A DNA stretch of 64,000 nucleotides from assembly GCF_042646065.1 (NCBI RefSeq), contig NZ_JBHRTA010000022.1, positions 1-64,000 on the forward strand, in the 5' to 3' direction. The DNA comes from Parapedobacter deserti. Lineage in GTDB: Bacteria > Bacteroidota > Bacteroidia > Sphingobacteriales > Sphingobacteriaceae. The notes under the pieces were generated by a model. The model saw nothing but the letters and a program-made list of their open reading frames with translations. It searched no databases and was not told where the DNA came from. Of the stretch, positions 26,056-35,583 are shown piece by piece. Position 1 is the first letter of the stretch. Each line of letters begins with the position of its first letter. A program made the position numbers and the translations under genes.

Positions 26056-26571
26056 ATGAAAAAAAAACTTACGTATCCGTTGCTGGCGCTCGTAATTTTG
26101 CTTTGGGGCGTGATTTTCCACCGTCTTTTTTCCGGGCTTGGGGATCGCGCCGAGCCGCGCACAACACGGATGGAACCGGCAAAGCGGCCAGCGGCTGAAC
26201 CGCATGTGGACGACACCCTGCTGCTGGATTACCGCGATCCTTTCCTGGGGGCTCCAGACGATGAGGTGGCCGCAACGGAAGAATACCTGCCGATGGACAA
26301 TGGATATCCAGAAGAAATACCTTATGTCGACTGGTCGCAGGTGCGGTATTACGGCTTGGTAAGCGGGCATGGCGCTGGAAAAACCGTGGCTCTAGTTCAT
26401 ATCAACGGCAGGGATTATATGCTCAAGCCGGGAGAGTCCGTTGACGGATTTACGCTGCTGGGCAGCATGACCAATACCGTTAAAATGAGCCACCAAGGAC
26501 AGGTGGCTTCGATCACGATACAGGGAAACGACGGCGAGCAATTCCCATTAACTACCGAAATGTACCAATGA
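26056..26571 (+). CDS. PilP/GspC-like periplasmic linker protein
   Basis: This 171-residue protein has an N-terminal membrane helix (about 5-25), a Pro/acidic linker (DYRDPFLG, common in PilP/GspC linkers) and a compact beta domain (about 95-170: VRYYGLVSG, VHINGRDYMLKPGE, ITIQGNDGEQF). The HR/PilP domain of such proteins binds the secretin. It overlaps the next gene by 4 bp. Confidence 0.65.
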   Translation: MKKKLTYPLLALVILLWGVIFHRLFSGLGDRAEPRTTRMEPAKRPAAEPHVDDTLLLDYRDPFLGAPDDEVAATEEYLPMDNGYPEEIPYVDWSQVRYYGLVSGHGAGKTVALVHINGRDYMLKPGESVDGFTLLGSMTNTVKMSHQGQVASITIQGNDGEQFPLTTEMYQ

Positions 26572-27230
26572 GGAAACAGCTTATCTTTATCTTTACAGTA
26601 TGCACGGGCATGGCGTGGTGCATCCCGGTATCGGCCCAGCGGTATCTCGAAAACGCTATTCCGTATCGTAACAGCGCTCTGCTTCGCACGGATGGGGGCA
26701 TTACTGAAGTTAACTTTACCAAGAAGGAATATCTGGGGCGGGCAGAACCAGGGATAATCTATTATTCTTTTTACCGCGATAGCATATACCGGACCCAGGG
26801 CGGCTACCATGGCCGCCCGCTGCACGGCAGATACGTAGAACGATATCCCGACAGGAGCCTGAAAGTGCTGGGAAATTATGTGTATGGCCTGCGAAACGGA
26901 AAGTGGCAGCACTGGGACAATGGCGGTGTGCTCCGCAAAGTATCCCGCTGGAAGGAGGGAAAAGAAACCGGAAGGTTTGCCATCTATGATACCACTGGTA
27001 GACTACGGCAAAAGGGGTTCTTGCTGGATGGAAAATTTAACGGCATTGTTTCTACGTTCCACGCTCGTGATACGATCCAATTGGAAAAGGCACGCTACGA
27101 TTATGGAACAAAAATAGAAACGCCGAAAAGGAAAGTGCTAGGTAGCGTATATGATCGATTTCGGTCTTTATTCGGTAATCGAAGCGTTGCAAAAAGTGAA
27201 GATAGTAGCGATTTGCGTTCGATAAAATAG
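26568..27230 (+). CDS. Secreted MORN/YwqK-like repeat protein
   Basis: This 220-residue protein has a signal peptide (to about residue 23, PVSAQ) and repeated short units of the YwqK/MORN kind (about 85-170: GRYVERYPDRSLKVLGNYVYG, split here by spacing; GLRNGKWQHWDNGG; KEGKETGRFAIYD). The C-terminus is basic and disordered. It closes the secretin operon by a 4-bp overlap with the PilP-like gene. Function unknown. Confidence 0.6.
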   Translation: MRKQLIFIFTVCTGMAWCIPVSAQRYLENAIPYRNSALLRTDGGITEVNFTKKEYLGRAEPGIIYYSFYRDSIYRTQGGYHGRPLHGRYVERYPDRSLKVLGNYVYGLRNGKWQHWDNGGVLRKVSRWKEGKETGRFAIYDTTGRLRQKGFLLDGKFNGIVSTFHARDTIQLEKARYDYGTKIETPKRKVLGSVYDRFRSLFGNRSVAKSEDSSDLRSIK

Positions 27231-27340
27231 CTTAAAAATACGTTTGCTCTAGTAAACAATTGTAAACGGGACAAACACAGGAGCCGCGGGAACAACTTGA
27301 GAGGTATGGCTTTAAGCTTTCGCAATTTTCAAGCGCTATA

Positions 27341-27372
27341 TTTGGACATGTAACCGACATTAGCTAAGTTTG
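27341..27372 (+). promoter_or_regulatory. Consensus Bacteroidota promoter of the acylase gene
   Basis: TTTG (27341-27344), 20 nt, TAAGTTTG (27365-27372), 41 bp before the ATG. The two boxes sit in near-repeats TTTGGACATGTAA and TTTGGACGTGTAA. Confidence 0.7.
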
Positions 27373-27413
27373 GACGTGTAAACGCCTTAATTGAAGAAAC
27401 AACGCCTAAATAT

Positions 27414-29873
27414 ATGAGATTCGTCAAGCATTTTTGGCCATTGTTAATCGCGGTGGCACTGATTTACATATTCCACCATTCATGGGGTATAGTTCCGCCG
27501 CTGGGCAAGGTATTCAGTCCGTTCGGGGGCTTTCTGCAGAACGGCAAGGGCTATTCTGGCACATATGATTCTGATGTTATCGTTAAAGGCGTACAGGAAA
27601 AGGTGACCGTGCATTATGATGATAACGCGGTACCCCACATTTTTGCGCAGAATGATCATGACCTTTACTTCTCACAGGGCTATGTGATCGCCCGGGACCG
27701 CCTGTGGCAGATGGAATTTTATACGCTCGTCGCTGCCGGACGGCTAAGCAGCGTGGTAGGCGAAGGGGCACTGGAATACGACCGCTTCAACAGGCGGCTG
27801 GGAATGGCGCGATCAGCAGCGGTTATTGCGGAGCGGCTGAAGGGAGATTCCGTGGCCAACCGGATATTGGAAGCCTATGCGGCGGGGGTGAATGCGTACA
27901 TTGATCAATTGTCCTACAAGGACCTGCCGGTGGAATACAAGCTGCTGAACTACAAGCCAGAACGGTGGTCGCCTTACAAGTCTATTCTCATGCTCATGAA
28001 CATGCGGTATACTTTGAACGGCGGAAGCAACGATGCCAGGTTGACCAACGTGCTGGCCAAATACGGCCCCGACGTGGTAGCTGACCTATTCCCTGACTAT
28101 CCCGCTAAGGAGTCGCCGATTATTCCGGAAGGAACAGACTGGGCGTTTACGCCCGTCGGCCCACCACCCATGCCGGACACGGTGGCGGCATTGCCGGACA
28201 GCAACCTGTTGGCCATTAACATGCCTGTGCCACGCCCCGAAGTCGGAAGCAACAACTGGGCGGTGGGCGGAGGCAAGTCGGCTACCGGTCTACCTATTCT
28301 TGCCAACGACCCGCACCTCCAACTGACCCTGCCTTCCATCTGGTATCAAATGCAGCTTTCATCGCCGGATGTTAATGTATATGGTGTCGCACTCCCCGGT
28401 ACACCGGCTATCATCATCGGATTCAATAAGGATGTGGCGTGGGGGGTGACAAACACAGGATCTGATGTGATGGATTTTTACCGGATCCGGTTCCGCGATG
28501 GTGGATTTGACGCGTATTGGCATGAGGGGGAGTGGAAGCCGGTTGCCATGCATATTGAAACGTTTCCCGTAAAGGGCGGACGAAAGGTTTCGGACACGCT
28601 TTACTATACGCACCACGGGCCTATCGTGTACCATGACGCGAAATCGGCGAATTATACCAGCAGCATCCCCGTGGGCTATGCCATGCGCTGGGTTACCAAC
28701 GAAACGGATGGGGCAGATGTGCTGACTTTCTATTACCTAAACCGTGCTGAAAACTATGATGATTACCGCAAGGCGTTGAGTCATTTCACCGCGCCGGCCC
28801 AGAATTTTGTGTTTTCCAGTAACGGAAATGATATCGCTATCACCGCTAATGGAAAGCTACCTCTGAAGTGGAAAGGGCAGGGGAAGTATCTCCTCGATGG
28901 GACATTGGCATCGCACGACTGGCAAGGCTGGATTCCCAAGGAACACAACCCAATGGTACTGAATCCGACGCGGGGATTCGTGAGCTCGGCCAACCAGTTT
29001 CCCACAGACACGAGCTATCCGTATTACCTCGGCTGGAAGTTTGCCCACTCCAGTCGGGCACTGCGCATAAATGAACGCCTCGAAGCCATGAACGGCGCTA
29101 CGGCTGATAGCCTGCGCATGTTACAAAACGACAACTATAATGTGGACGCCCGCCGGGTGCTGCCGCGGCTGCTGAACGCCTTGGCGGCCGACGATTCCAT
29201 CCGCCAGTCGGCCGAATTTGATGCCGTCGAACGGTGGGACTATCAGAACAGCGCCGACGCGGTAGGGGCTACCATTTTTGAAAACTGGCTGGACGATTTG
29301 CTCAAAGGAATCTGGAGTGACGAATTCCCAACTGATGAGCGACTGCTCTTTCCCAGCCTCGACCGTACGTTCGAGCTGATCATCAACGAGCCGGAGGCTA
29401 AGTGGTTCGATAATGTGAATACACCAGACATCGTGGAGACGGCCGACGATATCATCCGTGAGACCTTTAAGATTGCGGTAGCTAAATTGCAGGAGCGGTA
29501 TGGTGATTTTTCCCCTAAAGCTTGGGCATGGGCCAAGGTCAAGCGAACACGCATTATGCACCTGGTGCCAAACTTCAGGTCGTTCGGCCGCACAGCGGTC
29601 CTGAACGGCGGCGGCAGTGGCATTGTCAATGCTACCACGGGCACGCATGGCCCCTCATGGCGCATGGTGGTCCAATTGGATAGCGAGTGGCCGAAGGCTT
29701 ACGGCTTGTACCCTGGTGGCCAGTCGGGCAATCCGGGAAGCAAGTATTACGATAATATGATCGACCGTTGGGCTAACGGGGAGTTGGACACTTTATTATT
29801 TATGAAACATGCGGACGAGCAGTCCGAACGGCTACAGCACCGCATGTTGCTGAACCCAAAAAATAAGAATTGA
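27414..29873 (+). CDS. Penicillin acylase-family (S45, Ntn-hydrolase) protein
   Basis: This 819-residue periplasmic protein has an N-terminal anchor/signal (about 8-25) and the A-domain (VHYDDNAVPHIFAQNDHDL, AAGRLSSVVGEG). An autocleavage site GSNNWAVGG follows near residue 278, whose Ser becomes the catalytic N-terminus of the B chain, then ILANDPHLQLTLPSIWY and the C-terminal NATTGTHGPSWRMVV. This is the full S45 layout (signal, A chain, spacer, B chain). Substrates in this family range from beta-lactams to acyl-homoserine lactones and N-acyl amino acids; the sequence does not settle it. Confidence 0.9.
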   Translation: MRFVKHFWPLLIAVALIYIFHHSWGIVPPLGKVFSPFGGFLQNGKGYSGTYDSDVIVKGVQEKVTVHYDDNAVPHIFAQNDHDLYFSQGYVIARDRLWQMEFYTLVAAGRLSSVVGEGALEYDRFNRRLGMARSAAVIAERLKGDSVANRILEAYAAGVNAYIDQLSYKDLPVEYKLLNYKPERWSPYKSILMLMNMRYTLNGGSNDARLTNVLAKYGPDVVADLFPDYPAKESPIIPEGTDWAFTPVGPPPMPDTVAALPDSNLLAINMPVPRPEVGSNNWAVGGGKSATGLPILANDPHLQLTLPSIWYQMQLSSPDVNVYGVALPGTPAIIIGFNKDVAWGVTNTGSDVMDFYRIRFRDGGFDAYWHEGEWKPVAMHIETFPVKGGRKVSDTLYYTHHGPIVYHDAKSANYTSSIPVGYAMRWVTNETDGADVLTFYYLNRAENYDDYRKALSHFTAPAQNFVFSSNGNDIAITANGKLPLKWKGQGKYLLDGTLASHDWQGWIPKEHNPMVLNPTRGFVSSANQFPTDTSYPYYLGWKFAHSSRALRINERLEAMNGATADSLRMLQNDNYNVDARRVLPRLLNALAADDSIRQSAEFDAVERWDYQNSADAVGATIFENWLDDLLKGIWSDEFPTDERLLFPSLDRTFELIINEPEAKWFDNVNTPDIVETADDIIRETFKIAVAKLQERYGDFSPKAWAWAKVKRTRIMHLVPNFRSFGRTAVLNGGGSGIVNATTGTHGPSWRMVVQLDSEWPKAYGLYPGGQSGNPGSKYYDNMIDRWANGELDTLLFMKHADEQSERLQHRMLLNPKNKN

Positions 29874-29875
29874 CC

Positions 29876-30244
29876 ATGTTGTACCTGCTGATTATTTTGT
29901 TCGGAGGGCTATTGTCATATTTCGGCCCGTGGTGGGCGATGGCTCCGGTGTGCTTTGTGCTTTGCTGGTGGCGCTCGGAAATGGCCCGGCAAGCGTTCTG
30001 GGTGTCGGCATTGGCCGGCGTAACGCTGTGGCTGGGGTATTCGGTTTACCTCCACGCCGTATCGGGGGTCGATCTGGTTCACCGTGTATCGGGCATCTTT
30101 ACCGCGGGAGTACCCGCGCTGGCCAACCTGCCGGGCGTAGTGCCGGTATTTAGCATCGTTGCTTTGCTCGCGGCGCTTATCAGTGGCTTTTCGGGGCTGG
30201 CGGGATTGCGAATAAAGCAGTTTATACGCCGGCCTCGCGGATAA
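29876..30244 (+). CDS. Small membrane protein of unknown function
   Basis: This 122-residue protein has four hydrophobic helices (about 1-15, 17-33, 40-60 and 85-108) and a basic tail (RIKQFIRRPRG). I chose ATG 29876; a TTG at 29870 would overlap the acylase stop. It starts 2 bp after the acylase gene, so the two are co-transcribed, and overlaps the convergent isomerase gene by 23 bp. No family recognised. Confidence 0.65.
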   Translation: MLYLLIILFGGLLSYFGPWWAMAPVCFVLCWWRSEMARQAFWVSALAGVTLWLGYSVYLHAVSGVDLVHRVSGIFTAGVPALANLPGVVPVFSIVALLAALISGFSGLAGLRIKQFIRRPRG

Positions 30245-31157
30245 CAGCCAGCGTTTTCCGCAGACCGGTTTCGGCCACTTGCTGCAGGTCCTGCTTCCAG
30301 TATTCGGGGTTGTATAGCTCCAGCGACACACATTTGTCGAATCCGATGGCCTTGAGGTCTTGAAGCGCTTTGGCAAGCGGCAGCACGCCATCGCCGGGGT
30401 ATACGCGATGGCTGTCGTCCAGTTGATCGACCGTAGGGGTGGCCGGAGCGTCTGCAAACTGAAAAATGGCGATGCTTTTGCCATTGATAAGGGAAAGCCC
30501 TTCGAACCCGCCCTCGGAAATGTGCATATGATAAGTGTCGGGTATCACCAGCGCGTTAGGATGGTTGGCATCCAATGCAACGGCCATGGCCTGGCCGAGG
30601 GTCTTTAACGGGAAGTATTTGACAAAGACGAGCGCAGCCTGCAGGTTGAAATCATTTTTAGCCAGCTCAATGATGTCGCGGTAGCGTGCAGCCACCCACC
30701 GTTGTTCGTAGTGTTCGCCAATCGTGTTTGGGATGGTCTGGATATGTTGCGAACCAATATCGGCAGCCATGCGCATGCGCCGTCGCGTATCGGGGAGTGA
30801 TTTCTCAAATAACGCTGCCGTGGGGGGCAGGGCATTCCATAGTCCGATGACACTTGGAACAAAAAGCCCGAGGTCCTGGATCTCTTTTCCCAGATCCTTT
30901 AGGTTTCCTCCTTCGCCTTCGAACTGCTCCAATTCACTGTCCCACGGTTCAATAGCATCATATCCTGCCTTGGCGGCTATCTTGACTTTCTCCCGCAGTG
31001 ATGCGGGCCTGATGGTAGCCGTATCAAGACAGATCGGCCAAGGGCTGGCGCCTTGTTGATAGCGCTTTTTTTGCACATCGCGGGCCACGGAGTCCAGCGG
31101 GCTCATCAGCAAAGCGCCCGATGCCGCCCCCAATGCAATGAATTTTCTACGGTCCAT
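30222..31157 (-). CDS. Xylose isomerase-like TIM barrel protein with Tat signal
   Basis: This 311-residue protein begins MDRRKFIALGAASGALLM, a Tat-type signal (RRKF). The barrel (AP endonuclease family 2) shows AAKAGYDAIEPWDSELE, IGSQHIQTIPN, PDTYHMHISEGG, VYPGDGVLP and KCVSLELYNPEYW, giving the Glu/Asp/His metal-binding set of sugar phosphate isomerase/epimerases. It is exported folded to the periplasm. It probably isomerises or epimerises a sugar or inositol compound; substrate unknown. It is transcribed alone. Confidence 0.85.
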   Translation of the reverse strand: MDRRKFIALGAASGALLMSPLDSVARDVQKKRYQQGASPWPICLDTATIRPASLREKVKIAAKAGYDAIEPWDSELEQFEGEGGNLKDLGKEIQDLGLFVPSVIGLWNALPPTAALFEKSLPDTRRRMRMAADIGSQHIQTIPNTIGEHYEQRWVAARYRDIIELAKNDFNLQAALVFVKYFPLKTLGQAMAVALDANHPNALVIPDTYHMHISEGGFEGLSLINGKSIAIFQFADAPATPTVDQLDDSHRVYPGDGVLPLAKALQDLKAIGFDKCVSLELYNPEYWKQDLQQVAETGLRKTLAVIREAGV

Positions 31158-31339
31158 ACTGGTTAATTGCTAATAACTGTTTATGACCGGATAAATATAT
31201 GGAAATTTTTTTTTGCCATCGCCCCTGCAACGCTGCCCGGCCGCGGAGGGGCGGCGAAAGCAGATGCGAAATGCGCGCTTATTACATCAATGTAAACACA
31301 AGCGCACTTCCCGTGTTATAACCTAAAACAAGTTATACT

Positions 31340-31672
31340 ATGAGCACATCCCGATCCATGACTCCAATGTCCGCCGTATTGGAACGCATACGTGAAAAAG
31401 GCTACGGCCGTGAACTGACCATTGCGAATGACGGTGCGCACTTCGAAGGCGCATCAGACACGTACAAGGCCGAACAGCTTACCATTGTTAAAGTGTATCG
31501 CTTCGAAGGGGAATCCGATCCCGCTGATATGTCAGTGATCTATGCCGTCAGGGCGGACGATGGCCAGGTTGGGTACCTGATGAACGCATACGGCACTTAT
31601 TCCGATCAGGACAACCCGAACTATGCCGATTTTATCCGCCGCGTAGCTGTCGATGAACAGGAAGATTTATAA
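31340..31672 (+). CDS. Conserved small protein of Bacteroidota, function unknown
   Basis: This 110-residue soluble protein has the motifs VLERIREKGYGRELTI, VKVYRFEGESDPADMSVIYAV and GYLMNAYGTYSD. This family is often annotated in Bacteroidota as phosphoribosylpyrophosphate synthetase, but at ~105 residues it is far too short for PRPP synthetase and shows no PRPP loop, so that name is probably wrong. Single gene, flanked by AT-rich DNA on both sides. Confidence 0.7.
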   Translation: MSTSRSMTPMSAVLERIREKGYGRELTIANDGAHFEGASDTYKAEQLTIVKVYRFEGESDPADMSVIYAVRADDGQVGYLMNAYGTYSDQDNPNYADFIRRVAVDEQEDL

Positions 31673-31782
31673 ACAAAAAGGGATTGTGATAAAAAAATAA
31701 TAAAATTTTTACAAAAAGCTTAGGATTTTATTAATAATCTATTACATTTGTCGTCATTCATGTGTGCAGCCATTTGCGTAGC

Positions 31783-31803
31783 GCCCTGCATCCTTTGCAG
31801 GGC
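31783..31803. other. Stem-loop after the rod operon
   Basis: GCCCTGC (31783-31789) pairs with GCAGGGC (31797-31803) around a 7-nt loop, 14 bp beyond the rodA stop. No T run follows on either strand, so a factor-independent terminator is doubtful. A TAnnTTTG match (TACATTTG, 31743-31750) lies 33 bp before it on the plus strand, so a short RNA is possible. Confidence 0.4.
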
Positions 31804-31817
31804 CGCGCATTTGGTAA

Positions 31818-33089
31818 TTAAACAATCCCTTTCCGGTTCGCGTCGAATTTCAGCATGATAAAAAGCAGGATGGTGAAACTCCATAGCGAGGAACCGCCAT
31901 AGCTGATGAATGGCAGCGGGATACCGATGATGGGCACGATGCCGATGGTCATGCCGATGTTGATCGCGAAATGGAAAAACAGAATGGATGCCACACCATA
32001 GGCATAGATGCGGGCAAAGGCCGTCCGCTGGCGCTCGGCGATATTAACGATCCGTAAAAGGAGTGTCAAGTAAATGCCGACGATAACTATCGACCCCACA
32101 AAGCCCCACTCTTCGCCAATGGTACAGAAAATGAAATCGGTACTCTGCTCAGGGACAAAATTGTACTTTGTTTGTGTGCCCTGGAGATAGCCCTTGCCCC
32201 AAAGCTGGCCTGAACCGATGGCGATCATGGATTGGTTGAGGTTGTATCCCTGACCGCGGGGATCATCGATTTTGCCCAGCAACACATCGATGCGGTTACG
32301 ATGATGGGATTGTAATACGTTATCGTAAACAAACTCCACGCAAAAAACATACGCGGCTGAAATGACGAACAGCGTAATGAGCGTAGTGATAATTTTCCGT
32401 TTTTTACGAAAGTAGTATACACCGAGGGCGCAGATCGCAGCCAGCACCGCGATGACTGCCCAATGGCTAAATGCCAGGGTGACCACAAACAAGAGGATAC
32501 ACAACGCGCCGAAGAACATCCATGGGCCGGAAATATATCCTTCGCGATAGAAAACAAAGACCAATGCGAAAAATGCCAGTGCTGATCCGGTATCAGGCTG
32601 TAGCATCACCAGTGCTACGGGAAACAGCACAATGATTCCGCCCAGAAAGAGCGTTTTTAGGTTGGGGGTTTTATTGCTGTTGGCGCTAAGATACCGCGCC
32701 AGCAGCAGGCAGGTGGCCAACTTAGCAAACTCCGAGGGTTGCAGCCTGAAACTGCCAATGGGTATCCATGCTTGATTGCCGCCGACATTGCGCCCGATAA
32801 TAAGCACCGCAATCAGCAGCAAGACCGTGATGGCATACAGGATAGGGGAAATGGAACTGTAGAATTTGGCATCCACGATCAGCATCGCGACGGCGATCAG
32901 CATCGCTGAAAAAATATAGATGGATTGCTTGCCATAGTTCGTCGCCATGCTGAATAATCCGGGATGCTCCGGGTCGAAGACGGCCGCATGGATGTTGAAC
33001 CACCCGATGATGCACAGGGTGAACCAAAGCAGGACGGTGAACCAATCTACATCACCGCCGAATAATTTATGCCGATGGGGATTACTCAT
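31818..33089 (-). CDS. rodA: RodA, SEDS peptidoglycan glycosyltransferase
   Basis: This 423-residue polytopic membrane protein of the FtsW/RodA/SpoVE family polymerises lipid II for cell elongation. Seen: about ten helices, the SEDS stretch WIPIGSFRLQPSEFAKLATC, MLQPDTGSALAF, and the C-terminal family signature PIIGIPLPFISYGGSSLW. Its start overlaps the PBP2 stop by 8 bp, so the pair is translationally coupled. It is the last gene of the mreB-mreC-mreD-mrdA-rodA cluster. Confidence 0.95.
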   Translation of the reverse strand: MSNPHRHKLFGGDVDWFTVLLWFTLCIIGWFNIHAAVFDPEHPGLFSMATNYGKQSIYIFSAMLIAVAMLIVDAKFYSSISPILYAITVLLLIAVLIIGRNVGGNQAWIPIGSFRLQPSEFAKLATCLLLARYLSANSNKTPNLKTLFLGGIIVLFPVALVMLQPDTGSALAFFALVFVFYREGYISGPWMFFGALCILLFVVTLAFSHWAVIAVLAAICALGVYYFRKKRKIITTLITLFVISAAYVFCVEFVYDNVLQSHHRNRIDVLLGKIDDPRGQGYNLNQSMIAIGSGQLWGKGYLQGTQTKYNFVPEQSTDFIFCTIGEEWGFVGSIVIVGIYLTLLLRIVNIAERQRTAFARIYAYGVASILFFHFAINIGMTIGIVPIIGIPLPFISYGGSSLWSFTILLFIMLKFDANRKGIV

Positions 33090-35037
33090 GCCTGCTCGCT
33101 AGTACACTGTGGTGAACAAATATTGCCTCTTCCTCTTCTTCAGGGTCTTTCCGCGGGGAGGGACTTGGCTTTGGAGCCGACCTGACCGTTTCCTGTGGCT
33201 TTTCAGTCTTGGGCTTGGGTAATAAATCGGCATTGTATATCCGGTCTTGAATGTATTTGGGCAGCGTAATGGTGTCTTTCAGGTATTTCTCGATCAGCAT
33301 ACTCGCGATGGGGCCAGCCCATGTACCGCCGTAACCGGCGTTTTCTACGAAAACGGCAATGGCGATTTTCGGGTTTTCCCGGGGAGCAAAGGCAAAGAAA
33401 ACGGCATGGTCGGCACCGTGTGGGTTTTGAGCAGTGCCCGTCTTGCCGCACATCTCAATGTCTGCGATACGCACGGAGTACCCTGTGCCACCGGGTACGT
33501 TTACTGCCCGGCTGAGGCCTTCAATGACCGGCTCATAATACTTTTCATCTACGCCGGCAGATATTTTTTCGGTAAATTCGGGTTTAACGATCTTCTGCTC
33601 GCCAATGGCTTTGATCAAATGTGGCCGATAATAGAAGCCCCGGTTGGCGATGATCGCCATGATATTGGCCATTTGCAGCGGGGTGATACCCATTTCACCT
33701 TGTCCGATGGACAGGGAAATATTGAAGCCGGATCCCCACCGCGCATTGCCATATCGCTTGGTATAAAAGCTGTCGGTGGGCAGCAGCCCGCTTTTTTCAC
33801 CGGGCAAATCGATACCGAGGGGCTGGCCAATGCCAAATTTCATCACGGCCTCGCGCCACAGCTTATAGGCATCAGGTGACGGCATGCCGCGGGAATCAAT
33901 CATCCGCGCGTAGGTATAACCGAAATAGGTGTTGCATGAACGCTGCATGGCTGTGATCAACGGAATAGAGCCGTCTACGTGGGTACACCGCATGATGGCC
34001 CTGCCTCCGCCATAGCGGTAGCCGCCCGGGCAATTGAAGACGGTGTTCATATCAATCACACCAGCCTGCTGGGCCGTCAGTGCTGCTACCGCTTTGTAAA
34101 TCGATCCCGGCGGATACTGTGCCTGTATCGGCCGGATGAACATCGGTTTGTGAGGATCATTCAGGAGTTTTGCATAGTTATTGCCCCGTTCGCGGCCCAC
34201 CATCATGTTGGGGTCATAGCTGGGGCTGCTTACAAAGGTGAGTATCTCTCCGGTGGCCGGCTCAATGGCCACCACGCTCCCTATTTTGTTCTTCATCAGG
34301 CGTTCCGCAAGAATCTGCAGGTCTTTATCCAGTGAGGAGACCAAGCCGTCCCCGGCTACAGCCAGGGTGTCATATTTGCCATCGGCAAATGAACCCTGTG
34401 GGCGGTTGAATGCATCGACCAAGACGTTTTTTACGCCACGCTGTCCGCGCAGCAACTCCTCATAGGCGCTTTCGACGCCGCTGGCGCCTATGTAATCGCC
34501 AGGACGATAGAACCTGTTTGACTGTTCGATATCCCGGTCGTTGACTTCACGGATATATCCCAGGAACTGGGCAGCAATGCTATCTGGGTAACTGCGCACC
34601 GTACGGTTCTGCACATAAAAGCCTCTGAATTGATAGAGGTGTTCCTGAAGCTTAGCATAGGCGGTCGCGGGGATTTGTTTCTCAAATTGGGAGGCTTTAT
34701 ATGGGGAGTATTTGCGTGCCACTTCCATACGCCGGATGAACCCCTCCTTGTCGATACCCACCAGGTCGCACAGCAGCGCGGTATCGAGATCTTTTACTTC
34801 CCGCGGTGTCACCAGCAGATCATATACCGGTTCGTTCTGGACGAGCACCTTGCCGTTTCGGTCGAGGATGACCCCACGGGCGGGATAAATGACCATTTTC
34901 CGGAGCACATTGTTGTTTGCAGACAGCAGGTAAGAATTATCCACTAACTGTAGATAGAACAGCCGTGCGGTAATAATGACCGCTACCGCTATAAAAATGC
35001 CCTGAATGATGTATTTTCGTTCAAATAGACCGTTCAT
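33082..35037 (-). CDS. mrdA: Penicillin-binding protein 2 (transpeptidase)
   Basis: This 651-residue class B PBP cross-links peptidoglycan with RodA during elongation. It has an N-terminal membrane helix (about 12-28), a pedestal domain (ARGVILDRNGKVLVQN near residue 54, IGASGVESAYEELLRG) and the transpeptidase domain: SxxK (PGSIYK), SxN (SCN in QRSCNTYFGY) and KTG (GKTGTAQNP). The C-terminal ~45 residues are Pro/Glu-rich and disordered (KPSPSPRKDPEEEEEA), longer than in E. coli. Confidence 0.95.
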   Translation of the reverse strand: MNGLFERKYIIQGIFIAVAVIITARLFYLQLVDNSYLLSANNNVLRKMVIYPARGVILDRNGKVLVQNEPVYDLLVTPREVKDLDTALLCDLVGIDKEGFIRRMEVARKYSPYKASQFEKQIPATAYAKLQEHLYQFRGFYVQNRTVRSYPDSIAAQFLGYIREVNDRDIEQSNRFYRPGDYIGASGVESAYEELLRGQRGVKNVLVDAFNRPQGSFADGKYDTLAVAGDGLVSSLDKDLQILAERLMKNKIGSVVAIEPATGEILTFVSSPSYDPNMMVGRERGNNYAKLLNDPHKPMFIRPIQAQYPPGSIYKAVAALTAQQAGVIDMNTVFNCPGGYRYGGGRAIMRCTHVDGSIPLITAMQRSCNTYFGYTYARMIDSRGMPSPDAYKLWREAVMKFGIGQPLGIDLPGEKSGLLPTDSFYTKRYGNARWGSGFNISLSIGQGEMGITPLQMANIMAIIANRGFYYRPHLIKAIGEQKIVKPEFTEKISAGVDEKYYEPVIEGLSRAVNVPGGTGYSVRIADIEMCGKTGTAQNPHGADHAVFFAFAPRENPKIAIAVFVENAGYGGTWAGPIASMLIEKYLKDTITLPKYIQDRIYNADLLPKPKTEKPQETVRSAPKPSPSPRKDPEEEEEAIFVHHSVLASRHE

Positions 35038-35067
35038 TTACTCCTGTAGATGTCTTTTGGAACCGCA

Positions 35068-35583
35068 TTAACGCTGCTTTTTCCGGTAAAACAGCAAACT
35101 GAACAACAAAATGATAACGACGGTAAAGATACAACTTAATAAGATACGGATGAGCGTGTAATGGAATTGATGGAAAGTAAAGGTTTCTACCAAGAATAAT
35201 ACGGTATGGTGGAATAGGGTGAGGAGGGACACGTAGACGAAATACCACCTGAATGGTACGGTGCCCCATAGCGGGGTCATGTAACTTTCATAATTGTCGG
35301 TCTGCAAGCTTACGCGTATGAGGGCAATTCGCCCGAAAGCAAGGGCTACGCAGGCCGCAGCATTGACACCCAACGTATCGTAAAACGCATCGACGGTGAT
35401 GCCGGTCATGAAGGCAAGGCTATATAGTATAACGTTGGGGATTCCTACGGGAAGCAGCAGGACGAAGAGGATATAAGGGTATGGGGTAGCAAGATTGTAA
35501 TATCCGATGTTTTTAAATAGAAACACCTGCAACATCAATAACACAATAAAACGGGCAATGTTATACGTAAGAATTTTAGCCAT
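35068..35583 (-). CDS. mreD: Rod shape-determining protein MreD
   Basis: This 171-residue hydrophobic protein is read from MAKILTYNIARF; a longer frame to 35643 would run into mreC. It has five to six membrane helices (e.g. FIVLLMLQVFLFKNIGYY, VVIILLFSLLFYRK) and PYPYILFVLLLPVG, with the Bacteroidota-type DAFYDTLGVNAAA. It forms the elongasome membrane scaffold with MreC. Its start overlaps mreC by 8 bp. The call relies on size, topology and gene order, since MreD is poorly conserved. Confidence 0.9.
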   Translation of the reverse strand: MAKILTYNIARFIVLLMLQVFLFKNIGYYNLATPYPYILFVLLLPVGIPNVILYSLAFMTGITVDAFYDTLGVNAAACVALAFGRIALIRVSLQTDNYESYMTPLWGTVPFRWYFVYVSLLTLFHHTVLFLVETFTFHQFHYTLIRILLSCIFTVVIILLFSLLFYRKKQR

